A DNA stretch of 64,000 bases, taken from assembly GCF_009827595.1 (NCBI RefSeq), contig NZ_WTYT01000006.1:124001-188000 (forward strand), given 5' to 3'. Origin of the DNA: Altericroceibacterium endophyticum. Its GTDB lineage: Bacteria > Pseudomonadota > Alphaproteobacteria > Sphingomonadales > Sphingomonadaceae. Position 1 is the stretch's first letter. Each line of letters begins with the position of its first letter. Shown here piece by piece: positions 53,058-61,203 of this stretch. The notes under the pieces were generated by a model. The model searched no databases. It was not told the DNA's origin and was given only the letters and a program-made list of their open reading frames with translations. A program made the translations under genes and the position numbers.

Positions 53058-53721
53058 CGCCCCTCGCCTCCAACATATATTCGTAATTCGCCCCCAGCAC
53101 GTCACTGGCGCTTTCACCCTGCGCAAGGCGGCGGGTCATTTCTGCTTCGCGCGCAGCAACCATTCGGGCAGTTTCAACGACTTCCGCAGCCTGGTCAGCG
53201 GGCAGAAAAATCACCGCACTGCTATCCGCGAAGGCATAGTCACCGGGGCTTACGGTGATATCACCAACTCTCACCGGCACATCGGTAGCCGCCTCATGAA
53301 CACGGGCGCGCGCCGTCCGGGCGGTAAAACCACGACTGAAGACCGGAAAGCCAATTTCGCGCGCTTCATCGATATCACGCACCAGCCCTTCGGCAATCAC
53401 ACCGGAGATTCCGTGATACTGCGCCGCACGGCTCAAGATGCCACCCCAGGAACCGGCCTCTATGCCGGTGCGCTGCTCCATGACGATAATCTCACCCGCA
53501 TCGCTGGCATCAATGGCTGCTGCCCCCAGATGTCGCGGCTTACTGCCTTCTGGCGGGCTGCCGGGGGCCAGCTTCACGGTGTGGACACGGCCGGCAATCT
53601 TCACTCCGGGGGTTGATGCCACTAAGCCGCTGACGCAGCCGGACAGTCCCAGCTTGTCCAGTGCATCCGACAGGGCACAAGCATCCAACGCGCGCAATTG
53701 CGCGATCAGATCATCATCCAT
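53050..53721 (-). CDS. RraA-like protein lacking the aldolase aspartate
   Basis: 223 residues from ATG 53721 with GAGAGAGG upstream; the frame is open to 53760. Same fold as its downstream neighbour, but the first Asp of D-X20-R-D is Gly (WGGILSRAA, then twenty residues, then VRDIDEA). This gives G-X20-R-D-X2-E, closer to E. coli RraA than to true aldolases. It may be a decarboxylase, a partner subunit of the aldolase or a binding protein. Sequence drift in a tandem duplicate is another option. Confidence 0.8.
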   Translation of the reverse strand: MDDDLIAQLRALDACALSDALDKLGLSGCVSGLVASTPGVKIAGRVHTVKLAPGSPPEGSKPRHLGAAAIDASDAGEIIVMEQRTGIEAGSWGGILSRAAQYHGISGVIAEGLVRDIDEAREIGFPVFSRGFTARTARARVHEAATDVPVRVGDITVSPGDYAFADSSAVIFLPADQAAEVVETARMVAAREAEMTRRLAQGESASDVLGANYEYMLEARGDE

Positions 53722-53750
53722 TTTGTTCCTCTCTCTCGAAGGGGATTGTC

Positions 53751-54761
53751 TTATTGCCAAGCCACAAAGCCATTGGCTGTGCCGGTCCCCGCTTCTGACC
53801 GGTAACAGGGTTCATATCCGACCACGTCGCCCTTCAGACCGCTGTCGAACAGCACACCCGCCGCCGCGATCCACGTCTTCAATTCGGAAGAGCCGGACTG
53901 CAGCAAAGCTTCGTCAATGGAGGCCAGCGCCCGCTGGTCGCGATTGCGCAGCGCATCGAAAATGCGTTCATCCAACTGTTCGTCGATGACGAAATGGCTC
54001 ATTCCACCAGAGCCGAACACGGCAATCCGCTTATCCTTGAAAGTCGACTTCAGCGCCCGGCCTACTGCCTGACCAAAGGCGAAGCAGCGCGCGGCCGTCG
54101 GCTGATTAGGCGGAAAGAAGGTGTTGAAGATCACCGGCACATTGGGGATCACGCTATCGCGCATGATCTGGCGATAGATAAAGCCGAAAGCATGCGGTAC
54201 ACCGCTGGACCAGTGACCCGGCGGCTCTGGCAGCTTGCGCGATACGGCCACATCGAAACCTTCGGACACCACTGATTTCACCAAATGTTCGGCAAGCTCG
54301 GGGCAAGCTGGATATTCGCGACGCTCCGGCGGGCTATGCCCCCATTCCGCCTCGTGAATGCCCGGCGGCATTCGCGCGGCCTGCTGCGGCGATGCCGGCT
54401 GATCCCAGATCGTGTCTCCCATGAAAACCGTGATGGCCGGGGTTACATCATCCAGAAACAACTCGCGCTGATCATTGCCCATGATGATGGCGACATCAGG
54501 CTTGGCCGCTGCAAACCGCTCCGCCATTTCGGCAATCGCCGCCTGACATCCGGCGTGCCTCTGCTTGCGCGCATCAAGTGCGCATTTTTCCGCCAGTTCT
54601 TCATCCGCGCGCAGGCTGACGAGACTGTCAAAGTCATAGATTCCACCGCGAAAAGGGTGCTGCCTCTTCTTGTCCGCGGTGACCCGCAGTGTCCACTGTT
54701 CCGGATCGGTGGACAGGGTAGGACCATGGGAAGTCCACATCCCCAATACAATTTCACCCAT
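53751..54761 (-). CDS. Class III extradiol ring-cleavage dioxygenase (LigB family)
   Basis: 336 residues, ATG 54761 after GGGAGAGAG. His12 (WTSHGPT) matches the first iron ligand of protocatechuate 4,5-dioxygenase LigB; His69 (KQRHAGCQ) is the likely second ligand. VPVIFNTFFPPNQPT and FGSGGMSHFVID are strong LigB-family motifs. There is no separate LigA subunit and no fused LigA domain, so it differs from both LigAB and gallate dioxygenase DesB. Substrate probably a protocatechuate- or methylgallate-like catechol acid. Confidence 0.85.
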   Translation of the reverse strand: MGEIVLGMWTSHGPTLSTDPEQWTLRVTADKKRQHPFRGGIYDFDSLVSLRADEELAEKCALDARKQRHAGCQAAIAEMAERFAAAKPDVAIIMGNDQRELFLDDVTPAITVFMGDTIWDQPASPQQAARMPPGIHEAEWGHSPPERREYPACPELAEHLVKSVVSEGFDVAVSRKLPEPPGHWSSGVPHAFGFIYRQIMRDSVIPNVPVIFNTFFPPNQPTAARCFAFGQAVGRALKSTFKDKRIAVFGSGGMSHFVIDEQLDERIFDALRNRDQRALASIDEALLQSGSSELKTWIAAAGVLFDSGLKGDVVGYEPCYRSEAGTGTANGFVAWQ

Positions 54762-54798
54762 TTCTCTCTCCCAACGCCCTGTGTCGGACTGTCTGGTG

Positions 54799-55914
54799 TC
54801 AGCCCCAGACTTGTTCCGCCACTTCGACTACCAAAGCGAGTTTGCGCTTTTCATGTTCGATATCCATCGTGTTGCCGCCAATCCCGCTGGAGAAGCCGCA
54901 TTGCGGTGACAGAGCCAGCTGATCCAGAGGTGCGTAGCGAGCAGCCTCCTCAATCCGGCGCTTCAACTCATCCGCGGTTTCCATCTTGCCGCTCTTAGTG
55001 GTGACCAGTCCCAACACGACAGTCTTGCCCTTGGGCAGGAAACGCAGCGGCTCGAACCCGCCTGCGCGCTCACTGTCATATTCCAGAAAATATCCATCCA
55101 CGTTGATTTCATTGAACAGCACGTCCGCAACCGGATCATAGCCGCCCTCGGCCATCCACTTGCCCGCGAAGTTGCCGCGGCAGACGTGGATGCAGGCGCG
55201 CATAGTGTCTGGGCGACCGGCAATGGAACGGTTGATCAAATTGCCGTAGACATGCGGCAGCTTATCCGGGTCTTCACCAATATTGCTCTGCACCTGCTCG
55301 CGCAGAACAGGATCGCACAGATAGGCAAAGTTTGTTTCATCCAGCTGGAAATAAGTGCAGCCAGCATCCGCCAGATCGGCGATTTCAGCCGCATAGACGC
55401 CCGCCAGATCGGCATAGAACTCTTCTATATCCGGATAGATATCGGTGTCGATCGCCTCACGCCCGCCGCGGAAATGCAGGATGGAGGGGGACGGCATAGT
55501 GATTTTTGCCGTTTGCTTCGTCACGGTCTTGAGGAACTTGAAATCCTCAACGAAGATTGGCTCGGGACGGCTCAACTTGCCGGTTACACGCATCGTATGT
55601 GGCTTGCCCTTGGCCACGCCGCTTTCCGAATGGAATGTGACCGAAAATTTGGACGCGTGCGGCTCCACATTGGCCAGACGCAGCAGAAAATCGGTGTGCC
55701 AGCTGCCCCGATTATACTCTCCATCCGTCACCGACTTCAGGCCGACATCTTCCTGCATGGCGACAACTTCGCGAATAGCCTTCTGCCGGACAGCATCCAT
55801 TTCCGCGTCGTCGATTTCTCCATTCGAGTACCTGACGCGCGCATCAATCAACCATTGCGGCCGGATCAAGCTTCCAACCTGATCGGCCCGAAAAGGCGGT
55901 AACGCATCAGTCAT
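54799..55914 (-). CDS. MetE C-terminal-like zinc methyltransferase/lyase
   Basis: 371 residues, corresponding only to the catalytic half of cobalamin-independent methionine synthase. The H-X-C...C zinc site is intact: His243, Cys245 (CIHVCRGN) and Cys339 (SPQCGFSS). DGEYNRGSWHTDF and QLDETNFAYL line the usual pocket. First gene of the ring-cleavage operon. Options: a methyltransferase taking methyl groups from aromatic O-demethylation, or a thiol lyase like epoxyalkane:coenzyme M transferase, which has the same size and zinc motif. True methionine synthase is unlikely without the N-domain. Confidence 0.8.
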   Translation of the reverse strand: MTDALPPFRADQVGSLIRPQWLIDARVRYSNGEIDDAEMDAVRQKAIREVVAMQEDVGLKSVTDGEYNRGSWHTDFLLRLANVEPHASKFSVTFHSESGVAKGKPHTMRVTGKLSRPEPIFVEDFKFLKTVTKQTAKITMPSPSILHFRGGREAIDTDIYPDIEEFYADLAGVYAAEIADLADAGCTYFQLDETNFAYLCDPVLREQVQSNIGEDPDKLPHVYGNLINRSIAGRPDTMRACIHVCRGNFAGKWMAEGGYDPVADVLFNEINVDGYFLEYDSERAGGFEPLRFLPKGKTVVLGLVTTKSGKMETADELKRRIEEAARYAPLDQLALSPQCGFSSGIGGNTMDIEHEKRKLALVVEVAEQVWG

Positions 55915-56343
55915 TCAAGCCTATCCTTTGTAGCTATAATCAACTGTACTGTAGCTTTAGACAACGATATAGCCCGCACATATCCTCTTGGTCAACCATT
56001 GCTTGCCCCGCCAACAGAACGCTGTCGTTGAACCTCAATTCAGCGCAGAGATGACACATGCGATGCACGCAATATTCGGCCCGTACCGTCAGTGCCGGAC
56101 GTCAAAGCGGATGCTTCTCATGTCTTCGTTGGGAAACTTGTCGTCAGATAACCGCCTGTCAGAATGGCGCCTCGACGAAGATTTTCGCTTATCTGTTCGG
56201 AAGCCCGTTGGCTCGCGGTTTTTGCGAATTTGCCCCCTGTTCGCATCGACTTGCTCGATCCGGCTTTCCAGCCAGGCGATCGATAGCCTCGCAAGTGCTG
56301 CAGATGACCTCTATACCTGCGCTGAATTCAAGGGAGATCTATC
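55915..56343 (-). promoter_or_regulatory. 429-base intergenic region with the ring-cleavage operon promoter
   Basis: The first 65 bases are AT-rich and carry TTAGACAA (55957-55964), identical to half of the Rieske-gene dyad, 43 bases upstream of the MetE-like start. The rest (about 55985-56325) is GC-richer, with an open frame of 131 codons that has no ribosome site and no recognisable motif and overlaps the VOC gene; I do not call it a gene. Confidence 0.4.
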
Positions 56344-56736
56344 ATGTCTGCATCCGCTATCCGGCTTTCCTTCTTCAAATTGAACACCGCCAATATGGAG
56401 GCCGCCTTGCGCTTCTATGGCGACGGGTTCGGCTTCGCGATTACCGCGACTTTTGATGAACCGGATTTCATCGAGCACATCATGGCGCTTCCGGGCCAGC
56501 AAACGGGGCCCAGCCTGCTGCTGGTCGAATGGAAAGATGCACGTGACGTGTCGGTCGGCGGCGGCCATGGACCGGTCGGCTTCGAAGTCGATGATCTGGA
56601 CGCGGTTTACCAGCGGCTGCTGGAACTGGGTGCCACGGGAACTGTCGAGCCATTTGATATGGAAGGCACAAAGGTCGCGATGCTGACCGACCCCGAAGGG
56701 CATGAGATCGAACTTATCCAGCTCGCCAAGAACTGA
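56344..56736 (+). CDS. VOC/glyoxalase-superfamily protein
   Basis: 130 residues, ATG 56344 after GGGAGAT. Two beta-alpha-beta-beta-beta modules (about 5-60 and 70-125), with FFKLNTANMEAALRFYGDG in the first and PVGFEVDDLDAVYQRLLELG and AMLTDPEGHEIELIQ in the second. The Glu of HEIELIQ is the usual metal ligand. The superfamily covers glyoxalases, resistance proteins and intradiol/extradiol-like enzymes; function undecided. Own promoter, ends at the bidirectional terminator. Confidence 0.82.
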   Translation: MSASAIRLSFFKLNTANMEAALRFYGDGFGFAITATFDEPDFIEHIMALPGQQTGPSLLLVEWKDARDVSVGGGHGPVGFEVDDLDAVYQRLLELGATGTVEPFDMEGTKVAMLTDPEGHEIELIQLAKN

Positions 56737-56826
56737 AAGGTTCAGCGAACCCCGGCTGCCTCCGCATATCCCTTTGCCGTCAGGTGACAGCTTGGCATAT
56801 CGAACCAGCCCGCAATCAGACAAACA

Positions 56827-56859
56827 AAAGGGCGCCGGTCATTGAGACCGGCGCCCTTT
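56827..56859. terminator. Bidirectional terminator between VOC and receptor genes
   Basis: AAAGGGCGCCGGTC (56827-56840) pairs perfectly with GACCGGCGCCCTTT (56846-56859) around ATTGA. The outer A/T pairs serve both the plus-strand VOC transcript and the minus-strand receptor transcript. Confidence 0.9.
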
Positions 56860-56880
56860 ATAAGACGATCCAGCGTTGGA

Positions 56881-59295
56881 TCAGAACTCGCGGCGAACCG
56901 TGAGCGACCATTCGCGCGGACGGCCAGGGTTGCCGGTCACAACGCCATAGCTGTTCACATTTTCCGCCAGAGCGACGTAGTAGAACTTGTCAAAGACGTT
57001 CGTGACAGCGCCACTGATCGACCAGTTGCTATCAGCCGTTTCGAAGGTCAGGCGTGCGTTGAACAGGCTGTAACCGTCGATCTTGTTGTAATCGCTATTG
57101 ATCGAGTTCGTGTTGAAGCTCGAACGATAGGACCAGTCGACGCGCGGGGTCAGCGTAGCGCCGCTCTTGAACATAGCGGCATACTGAACACCAGCCGAAG
57201 CCTGCCATTTTGAAATATACGGCGCGACCATATCCATGGTGACCATCGTCGCGGGGTTGGTGATTTCAGTGTAATCGAAATCCAGATAACCCAGCGAACC
57301 GTCGATGCTGAAACCGCGGGCCGGTTCGATTACGGTTTCAAGTTCAAAGCCGAAAATCTCGGCATCGCCCGCATTGGACGGGATCGAACAGGCCGGAACC
57401 GCGCTGGTCGGGCACTGATAACGCACCAGCTGGATATCCGAGTAATCGTTCAGGAATACGGCACCGTTCAGAGTGACGGCACGGTCGAGGAAGCGGCTCT
57501 TGAAACCACCTTCATAGGTGGTGATCTTTTCAGGACCGAACGTCTGCACCTGATCCGGAACATAAGGAGTGGGGTTCACACCGCCGCCCTTGAAGCCGGT
57601 CGAAACCTGAGCATACACCATCACGTCGTCGGTGAGATCGTAGTTGAGACCAACACGGTAATCGATCTGATCACCCGAGAAGGTGTCCTTCTGACCGTTC
57701 AGGCCAACCAGAATGAAGTTGGTCGGATCGGTCGGAGCAGGAGGCGTGCCATCCAGATTGGAACGACCGAAATTGTAGGTCTTCTTGTCATCCGTGTAAC
57801 GCAGGCCGCCGACCAGATCGAGACGATCCGTCGCGTGAACTTCAAGGTGCCCGAACACAGACGCGCTGCGGTTGGTGACCTTGTCGTCCTGAATGAAGTT
57901 CAGCATCGATGTCGGGATGTGCTGACGTCCATTGATGCGGTCTTTCGCATCATAATAGAAGCCGCCAACCGTGGTGTCGATCAGGCCATCCGCCAGCTGT
58001 GCCGACAGACGCAGTTCCTGCGTGAACTGTTCGTGGCGATAGCCGAATTCAGCCTGGATCAAAGCGATGGGCGAGCCGTCATAATCGATGCCGCTGGTAC
58101 CATCGGCCACACGGTAACCGGTGATCGATGTCAGCGAGAGATTGTCGGCCAGTTCGTAATCGATCTTGCCAGACACGCCCCAGCTTTCAACCGAGCTGGT
58201 CGGGCTCGCCTGGAAAGTGCCGGGGGCAAATTGTGCCGGGAAACCGAAATTGGTCGTGTAATTGCCACCTGCAGCATAGGTGGAATAGCTGGAATAGCTC
58301 TTCGGCCCAGTGATGAAGCGGCTATCGAAAGGCACGCCGGCGGTCGGATCGCCTTCCACATAAGAGCGCACATTCGGGTTGTCGGCATAGACCAGCTTGG
58401 TTGCCGGTGCTTCGGAATTATTGGTTGAATAATCCGCGCGGACATTGATTTCGAGCGGCGAGCCGTAAGGTGCATAACGCAGGGCCAGGCGGGTCGCCTG
58501 CATATCCTGGCCGCCCTCTGTACCGAGCTTGCAGCCATCCGTTCCGGTGCCGGTCGTGGGGAAGCCCGAACCGGGGTTCAGACAGCCATAGTCGAGACGA
58601 TCGAAGAAACCATCCGCCGTTTTCGACACACCGGAAATGCGGGCATACAGGCCATCTGCAATGGTGAATTCAGCGCTGGCACGCAGATCGATGCGGTTGT
58701 AGCTGCCATATTTCGCTTCCACGAAACCGCCGCCTGTGCCGTCCGGCTCACTGGTGTAGAGCTTGACCGCGCCGCCGACCGAGTTCTTACCCGAAAGCGT
58801 ACCCTGAGGACCGCGAAGCACTTCGACGCGTTCCAGATCGGTCAGATCCATCACGGCGCCAAAGGTCGTGCCGTAATAGATGTCATCAATATAAACGCCT
58901 ACGCCAGGTTCCAGCGCGAAGCTCGAATCAGACTGGCCGATGCCACGAATGAAGGCCGCCACGGAGTTGCCCTGAATACCGCTGGCCTGTGACAGGCTGA
59001 CATTCGGTGCATAATTGCCGAGATCGGTCACGCTTTCCTGGCTGCGCGCTTCAAGCGTATCAGCCGTTACGGCCGTAATCGCAATCGGCGTGTCCTGCAG
59101 ATTCTGCTCACGGAACTGAGCCGTAACAACGATTTCGTTGCTGCCGAAATTCTGGGCTGTGGTGCTGCTGCTTTCAGCGGCCGTGTCACTTGCGTCCTGC
59201 GCCAGGGCGGGAGTTGCAAAGCCAAGTGCCAGGGCGCTCGAAGCAGCCAGAAAAGCACTTGCACGGAGGTGATACGCGCGGACGCGGTAAATCAT
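56881..59295 (-). CDS. TonB-dependent receptor
   Basis: 804 residues from ATG 59295, with GGGAGAG upstream; the longer frame to 59382 lacks a signal. Signal peptide to about residue 33 (ALAQD). The plug has NEIVVTAQFREQNLQDTPIA, FIRGIGQSDSSFALEPGVGV and LERVEVLRGPQGTLSGKNS. The barrel ends LTVRREF with terminal Phe. Plug and barrel motifs closely follow the receptor at 32419, so the two are paralogues. No catabolic genes adjoin it and the substrate is unknown. Confidence 0.93.
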   Translation of the reverse strand: MIYRVRAYHLRASAFLAASSALALGFATPALAQDASDTAAESSSTTAQNFGSNEIVVTAQFREQNLQDTPIAITAVTADTLEARSQESVTDLGNYAPNVSLSQASGIQGNSVAAFIRGIGQSDSSFALEPGVGVYIDDIYYGTTFGAVMDLTDLERVEVLRGPQGTLSGKNSVGGAVKLYTSEPDGTGGGFVEAKYGSYNRIDLRASAEFTIADGLYARISGVSKTADGFFDRLDYGCLNPGSGFPTTGTGTDGCKLGTEGGQDMQATRLALRYAPYGSPLEINVRADYSTNNSEAPATKLVYADNPNVRSYVEGDPTAGVPFDSRFITGPKSYSSYSTYAAGGNYTTNFGFPAQFAPGTFQASPTSSVESWGVSGKIDYELADNLSLTSITGYRVADGTSGIDYDGSPIALIQAEFGYRHEQFTQELRLSAQLADGLIDTTVGGFYYDAKDRINGRQHIPTSMLNFIQDDKVTNRSASVFGHLEVHATDRLDLVGGLRYTDDKKTYNFGRSNLDGTPPAPTDPTNFILVGLNGQKDTFSGDQIDYRVGLNYDLTDDVMVYAQVSTGFKGGGVNPTPYVPDQVQTFGPEKITTYEGGFKSRFLDRAVTLNGAVFLNDYSDIQLVRYQCPTSAVPACSIPSNAGDAEIFGFELETVIEPARGFSIDGSLGYLDFDYTEITNPATMVTMDMVAPYISKWQASAGVQYAAMFKSGATLTPRVDWSYRSSFNTNSINSDYNKIDGYSLFNARLTFETADSNWSISGAVTNVFDKFYYVALAENVNSYGVVTGNPGRPREWSLTVRREF

Positions 59296-59313
59296 AAATC
59301 TCTCCCAAGTATC

Positions 59314-59327
59314 ATAACGACCGTTAT
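59314..59327. promoter_or_regulatory. Palindrome upstream of the receptor gene
   Basis: ATAACG-AC-CGTTAT is a 14-base dyad 19 bases before the receptor start. GTAAC-ACCT-GTTAC (about 59424-59437) is another in the same gap. Candidate repressor sites. Confidence 0.35.
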
Positions 59328-59433
59328 CGACGGTCTGATTGGGAGTGCAGATATGAGGCCTTCCCGCCAGAAGCAAGCCCAATGATAACGATCGTGAGAA
59401 TTTGCACTAAGCGTTACATGAAAGTAACACCTG

Positions 59434-60120
59434 TTACCGTTCCGGGGCTTCGCTCCCCGGGTTTGCGGCCTTGGGGACCAGAATAAGCGTGTTATTCTCC
59501 ACCCTCCATGAAGCGAGGCGGGACAGCAGATTCATACCCACGACATTGCTGCGCCCCAGCCCCGGCGCGATGATCGCGTCCAGACCTTGTGCCTCCACAT
59601 TGCCGAATCGGAATTCCTCGATATTCGTCATCTGCGCCGCCACAACACCATTTGCGGTGCGCATGCGGACCGGAATGCCGCCGCGGCGCGGTTCAAGATT
59701 TGCGGCTTCGGCCGTATCTGGCGACACCGCCGTGAGAGTGGCCCCGGTATCCACCATGAAGCGGGCAGGATGGCCGTTCACCTCAGCCTTCAGCCAGAAA
59801 TGACCATCCGGGCTCAGCGCCACGCGGGTTTCACCGCCCGCCACGATCTGTTCGGGCATTCCCAATTCGGGCACGGCCAGATCAAACCGCGAATCCATAC
59901 GTGACAATTGCAGCACGACCAGCAGCAGGATGCAGATAAGCCCGAGCGTGCTCAGGCCTCTCAACAACCGACCGAGAAACGGGGAATAGCGCAGCACGAC
60001 CGAGCCCAGCAGGCCCACCGCCATAGATGCGACAGCCCCCAGCAGTAGGCCCGACTGAGGCACCGCCCTGACGTTCTGCGCAATTTGATCCCAGACCGGT
60101 GCTAAATCCATGCCCGTCAT
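59434..60120 (-). CDS. Membrane-anchored retropepsin-like aspartic protease (TIGR02281 type)
   Basis: 228 residues. Two N-terminal membrane helices (about 22-45 and 53-72), then a single retropepsin-like domain (about 95-220) with active-site FMVDTGATLTAVS (Asp124) and GRSNVVGMNLLSRL. Such single-domain proteases act as homodimers in the periplasm; the physiological target is unknown. It follows the egt genes on the same strand with a 96-base gap. Confidence 0.85.
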   Translation of the reverse strand: MTGMDLAPVWDQIAQNVRAVPQSGLLLGAVASMAVGLLGSVVLRYSPFLGRLLRGLSTLGLICILLLVVLQLSRMDSRFDLAVPELGMPEQIVAGGETRVALSPDGHFWLKAEVNGHPARFMVDTGATLTAVSPDTAEAANLEPRRGGIPVRMRTANGVVAAQMTNIEEFRFGNVEAQGLDAIIAPGLGRSNVVGMNLLSRLASWRVENNTLILVPKAANPGSEAPER

Positions 60121-60216
60121 ATAGGCGGCATCCGATGAAAAAACGATGTATGGATTGGCGTCAGCGCAGATGCGTCAAAGCTTCTGCTTTGGTCCTGCGT
60201 TCTTAGACTGCCGCAA

Positions 60217-61203
60217 TCACGGCGCCGTGGCCGGTTGCATCGCATCGGCGAGAATCATGGAGAAGCGCCCCTCCCCATCGGTCCAGCGTGTATTCGGCGT
60301 CCACCCCCCGGCAAGCAGCAGCATATATTGGCTGCGCACATCGAATTTGTGGCTGTTTTCCGTATGGATCGTTTCCCCCTGCTGCATGGCAAATTCATCG
60401 CCTGCAATCGTGAAACTGACATCCTCCTGCGCCTCCAGATGCATTTCTATCCGCGCATACAGATCATTCCAGATCGCGCGATGGCGCAATTTGTCGACCG
60501 GGATCGTGCCATCCAGTTCGCGGTTAATACGGCGCAGGAGATTGTAATTGAATTCAGCCGTGACGCCCGCACTGTCATCATAGGCGGCTTCGAGCACGGC
60601 AATATCCTTGATCAGATCCATCCCGATCAGCAATTGCGCACCGTCCCCCAAAGTGGAGCGCATGGAGCGGAGCAAATCCACGGCGCTGCTGGCGACCATA
60701 TTACCGATGGTGGACCCCGGGAAAAACCCAAGCTTCTGCATCGCCTCCGTTTCCTTGGGCAGCGATACCGGCTTCATGAAGTCCGCTTCAACCGGATAGA
60801 CCGGCAGTCCCGGAAACTTGGCCGCCAGATCCGCCGCCGCAGCGCGCAGAAAATCACCGGCAATATCCAGTGGCACGTAAGCGCCAGGATCGATGGCCTT
60901 GAGCAATAAGGGCGTCTTCACCGAAGACCCTGATCCGAACTCCACCACGGCCCGGCCCGAACCAATCAGCCGCGCAAATTCTGCGCCGCGTTCCTCCAGA
61001 ATTTCCGTCTCCGCCCGCGTGGGGTAATATTCGCGGACACGCGTGATGTCTTCAAACAGCTGAGAGCCGGCATCATCATATAACCACCGTGCGGGGATGG
61101 CTTTTGACGCGCCGCCCAGCCCGTTCAACACGTCGGCCTTGAATGCGCGATCAACGCCATCCTCGTCCTTGTCCACAAAGGCGAGCGATTGCTTGGTAGC
61201 CAT
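60217..61203 (-). CDS. egtD: L-histidine N-alpha-methyltransferase EgtD
   Basis: 328 residues. SAM-dependent trimethylation of histidine to hercynine, first step of ergothioneine biosynthesis. PARWLYDDAGSQLFEDITRV and EYYPTRAETEIL are family hallmarks; the SAM site has VVEFGSGSSVKTPLLL, and the C-part has HTENSHKFDV. Starts immediately after the egtB stop, so the pair is one operon. Confidence 0.93.
   Translation of the reverse strand: MATKQSLAFVDKDEDGVDRAFKADVLNGLGGASKAIPARWLYDDAGSQLFEDITRVREYYPTRAETEILEERGAEFARLIGSGRAVVEFGSGSSVKTPLLLKAIDPGAYVPLDIAGDFLRAAAADLAAKFPGLPVYPVEADFMKPVSLPKETEAMQKLGFFPGSTIGNMVASSAVDLLRSMRSTLGDGAQLLIGMDLIKDIAVLEAAYDDSAGVTAEFNYNLLRRINRELDGTIPVDKLRHRAIWNDLYARIEMHLEAQEDVSFTIAGDEFAMQQGETIHTENSHKFDVRSQYMLLLAGGWTPNTRWTDGEGRFSMILADAMQPATAP

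Noticed and set aside
55988-56383. 131-codon open frame in the gap before the VOC gene
   Set aside because: No ribosome site, no family features, and it overlaps the start of the VOC gene.
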